From NCBI GenBank assembly GCA_936933955.1, contig CAKZIN010000005.1:1-5179 (forward strand): a DNA stretch of 5,179 nucleotides, given 5' to 3'. This DNA comes from an uncultured Sphingopyxis sp. (GTDB taxonomy: Bacteria; Pseudomonadota; Alphaproteobacteria; Sphingomonadales; Sphingomonadaceae). The position numbers and the translations under genes are program-made. Below, piece after piece: positions 4,810 through 5,179 of the stretch (positions within the stretch are counted from its first letter, which is position 1; each line of letters opens with the position of its first letter). The notes beneath the pieces are model-generated. The model was not told the DNA's origin and searched no databases. It worked only from the letters and a program-made list of their open reading frames with translations.

Positions 4810-5179
4810 CGCCGCCCCCTATCCCGCGCGCGGCGTCCGCCTGCAAGCGCACCGCCCGCCCGAGCCCCCGCGCCAGCTCCGCCGGCAACGCCGGTCGCGC
4901 CTCGATCCACGCGACCTCCGCGGGCGAGGCGAGCAGCGTCACCGCGCTCGTTCCACCGGCACGCTGCGCGCGGCGCAGCAACGCCAGCGCCGCGCTCTCC
5001 ACCCCGGCAAAGCGCGCGCGTTCGATCAGCGAGGGCGCCAGCCGGGGCGCGATGAGGTGGAGGAGCCCGCCTTCGTGCGCGCGCACCGCGCTGTAGTGGC
5101 CGGGCGCGGCGGCCTCCACCGCCGCCTCGATCGCGCGGCGGTCGGCGCGCGTTACGCTGGCGGGGAGGTCGACCACCAT
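4799..5179 (-). CDS. RNase E/G-family ribonuclease, C-terminal part (partial)
   Basis: The last 126 residues of a protein that continues past the right edge; the Met encoded at 5177-5179 is most likely internal. The opening MVVDLP followed by DRRAIEAAVEAA corresponds to the RNase E/G core segment (GGLIVIDFIDM, then an Arg-rich helix). GGLLHLIAPRLAPSLIE corresponds to the family's FGLLEMSRQRLRPSL stretch. The tail has helices and a GGG-DVH end. It lacks the long C-terminal scaffold of E. coli RNase E and resembles the short ribonuclease-like protein encoded before yacG in sphingomonads, as I recall it. Such enzymes cleave single-stranded RNA at AU-rich sites. Whether this short form is active cannot be judged because the S1 domain and most catalytic residues lie outside the window. 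Confidence 0.8.
   Translation of the reverse strand: MVVDLPASVTRADRRAIEAAVEAAAPGHYSAVRAHEGGLLHLIAPRLAPSLIERARFAGVESAALALLRRAQRAGGTSAVTLLASPAEVAWIEARPALPAELARGLGRAVRLQADAARGIGGGDVH

Overview
The window looks like chromosomal DNA from a sphingomonad (Alphaproteobacteria, probably Sphingomonas or a close relative). The evidence is very high GC with strongly GC-biased third codon positions, a C-terminal RNase E/G fragment followed by a YacG of the alphaproteobacterial type, a tRNA-Phe behind a TGGACA/TATAGG promoter, and two families of short palindromic intergenic repeats. The repeat cores are GCTCCTGCGAAAGCAGGAGC and CCCGGACTTGATCCGGG, both of which I recall as abundant in sphingomonads. This assignment is inference; no marker gene is complete enough to fix a genus.

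Layout. Positions 2-289 (+) are the C-terminal end of a small multi-pass membrane protein. It overlaps by four bases (GTGA) with an ABC transporter ATPase at 286-993 (+), so the two probably form one exporter-like operon. Positions 994-1185 are a convergent intergenic region with three related hairpins. A sodium:dicarboxylate/amino-acid symporter of the DAACS family lies at 1186-2436 (-), and a lipoprotein-anchored S41 peptidase with a PDZ domain at 2596-4065 (-); a GC-rich terminator-like hairpin lies between them. Positions 4066-4322 hold the divergent leader region, with a 10-bp inverted repeat and the tRNA promoter. tRNA-Phe(GAA) is at 4323-4398 (+). Positions 4399-4608 are a second convergent spacer with an inverted pair of another repeat family. 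YacG is at 4609-4809 (-), overlapped by 11 bases by the C-terminal part of an RNase E/G-family protein (4799-5179, -) that runs off the right edge.

Most of this is ordinary core and housekeeping content, and I see no phage, transposase, CRISPR, toxin-antitoxin or defence system. The main points for a second look are: the symporter has lost the NMDGT cation-binding motif while keeping the substrate-binding Arg/Asp/Asn of TM8; the hairpin trio shows a compensatory base-pair change and sits in transcript-sense orientation for each gene; the ABC ATPase lacks a Q-loop glutamine; and an inverted repeat with a competing fold lies between the peptidase and the tRNA promoter.
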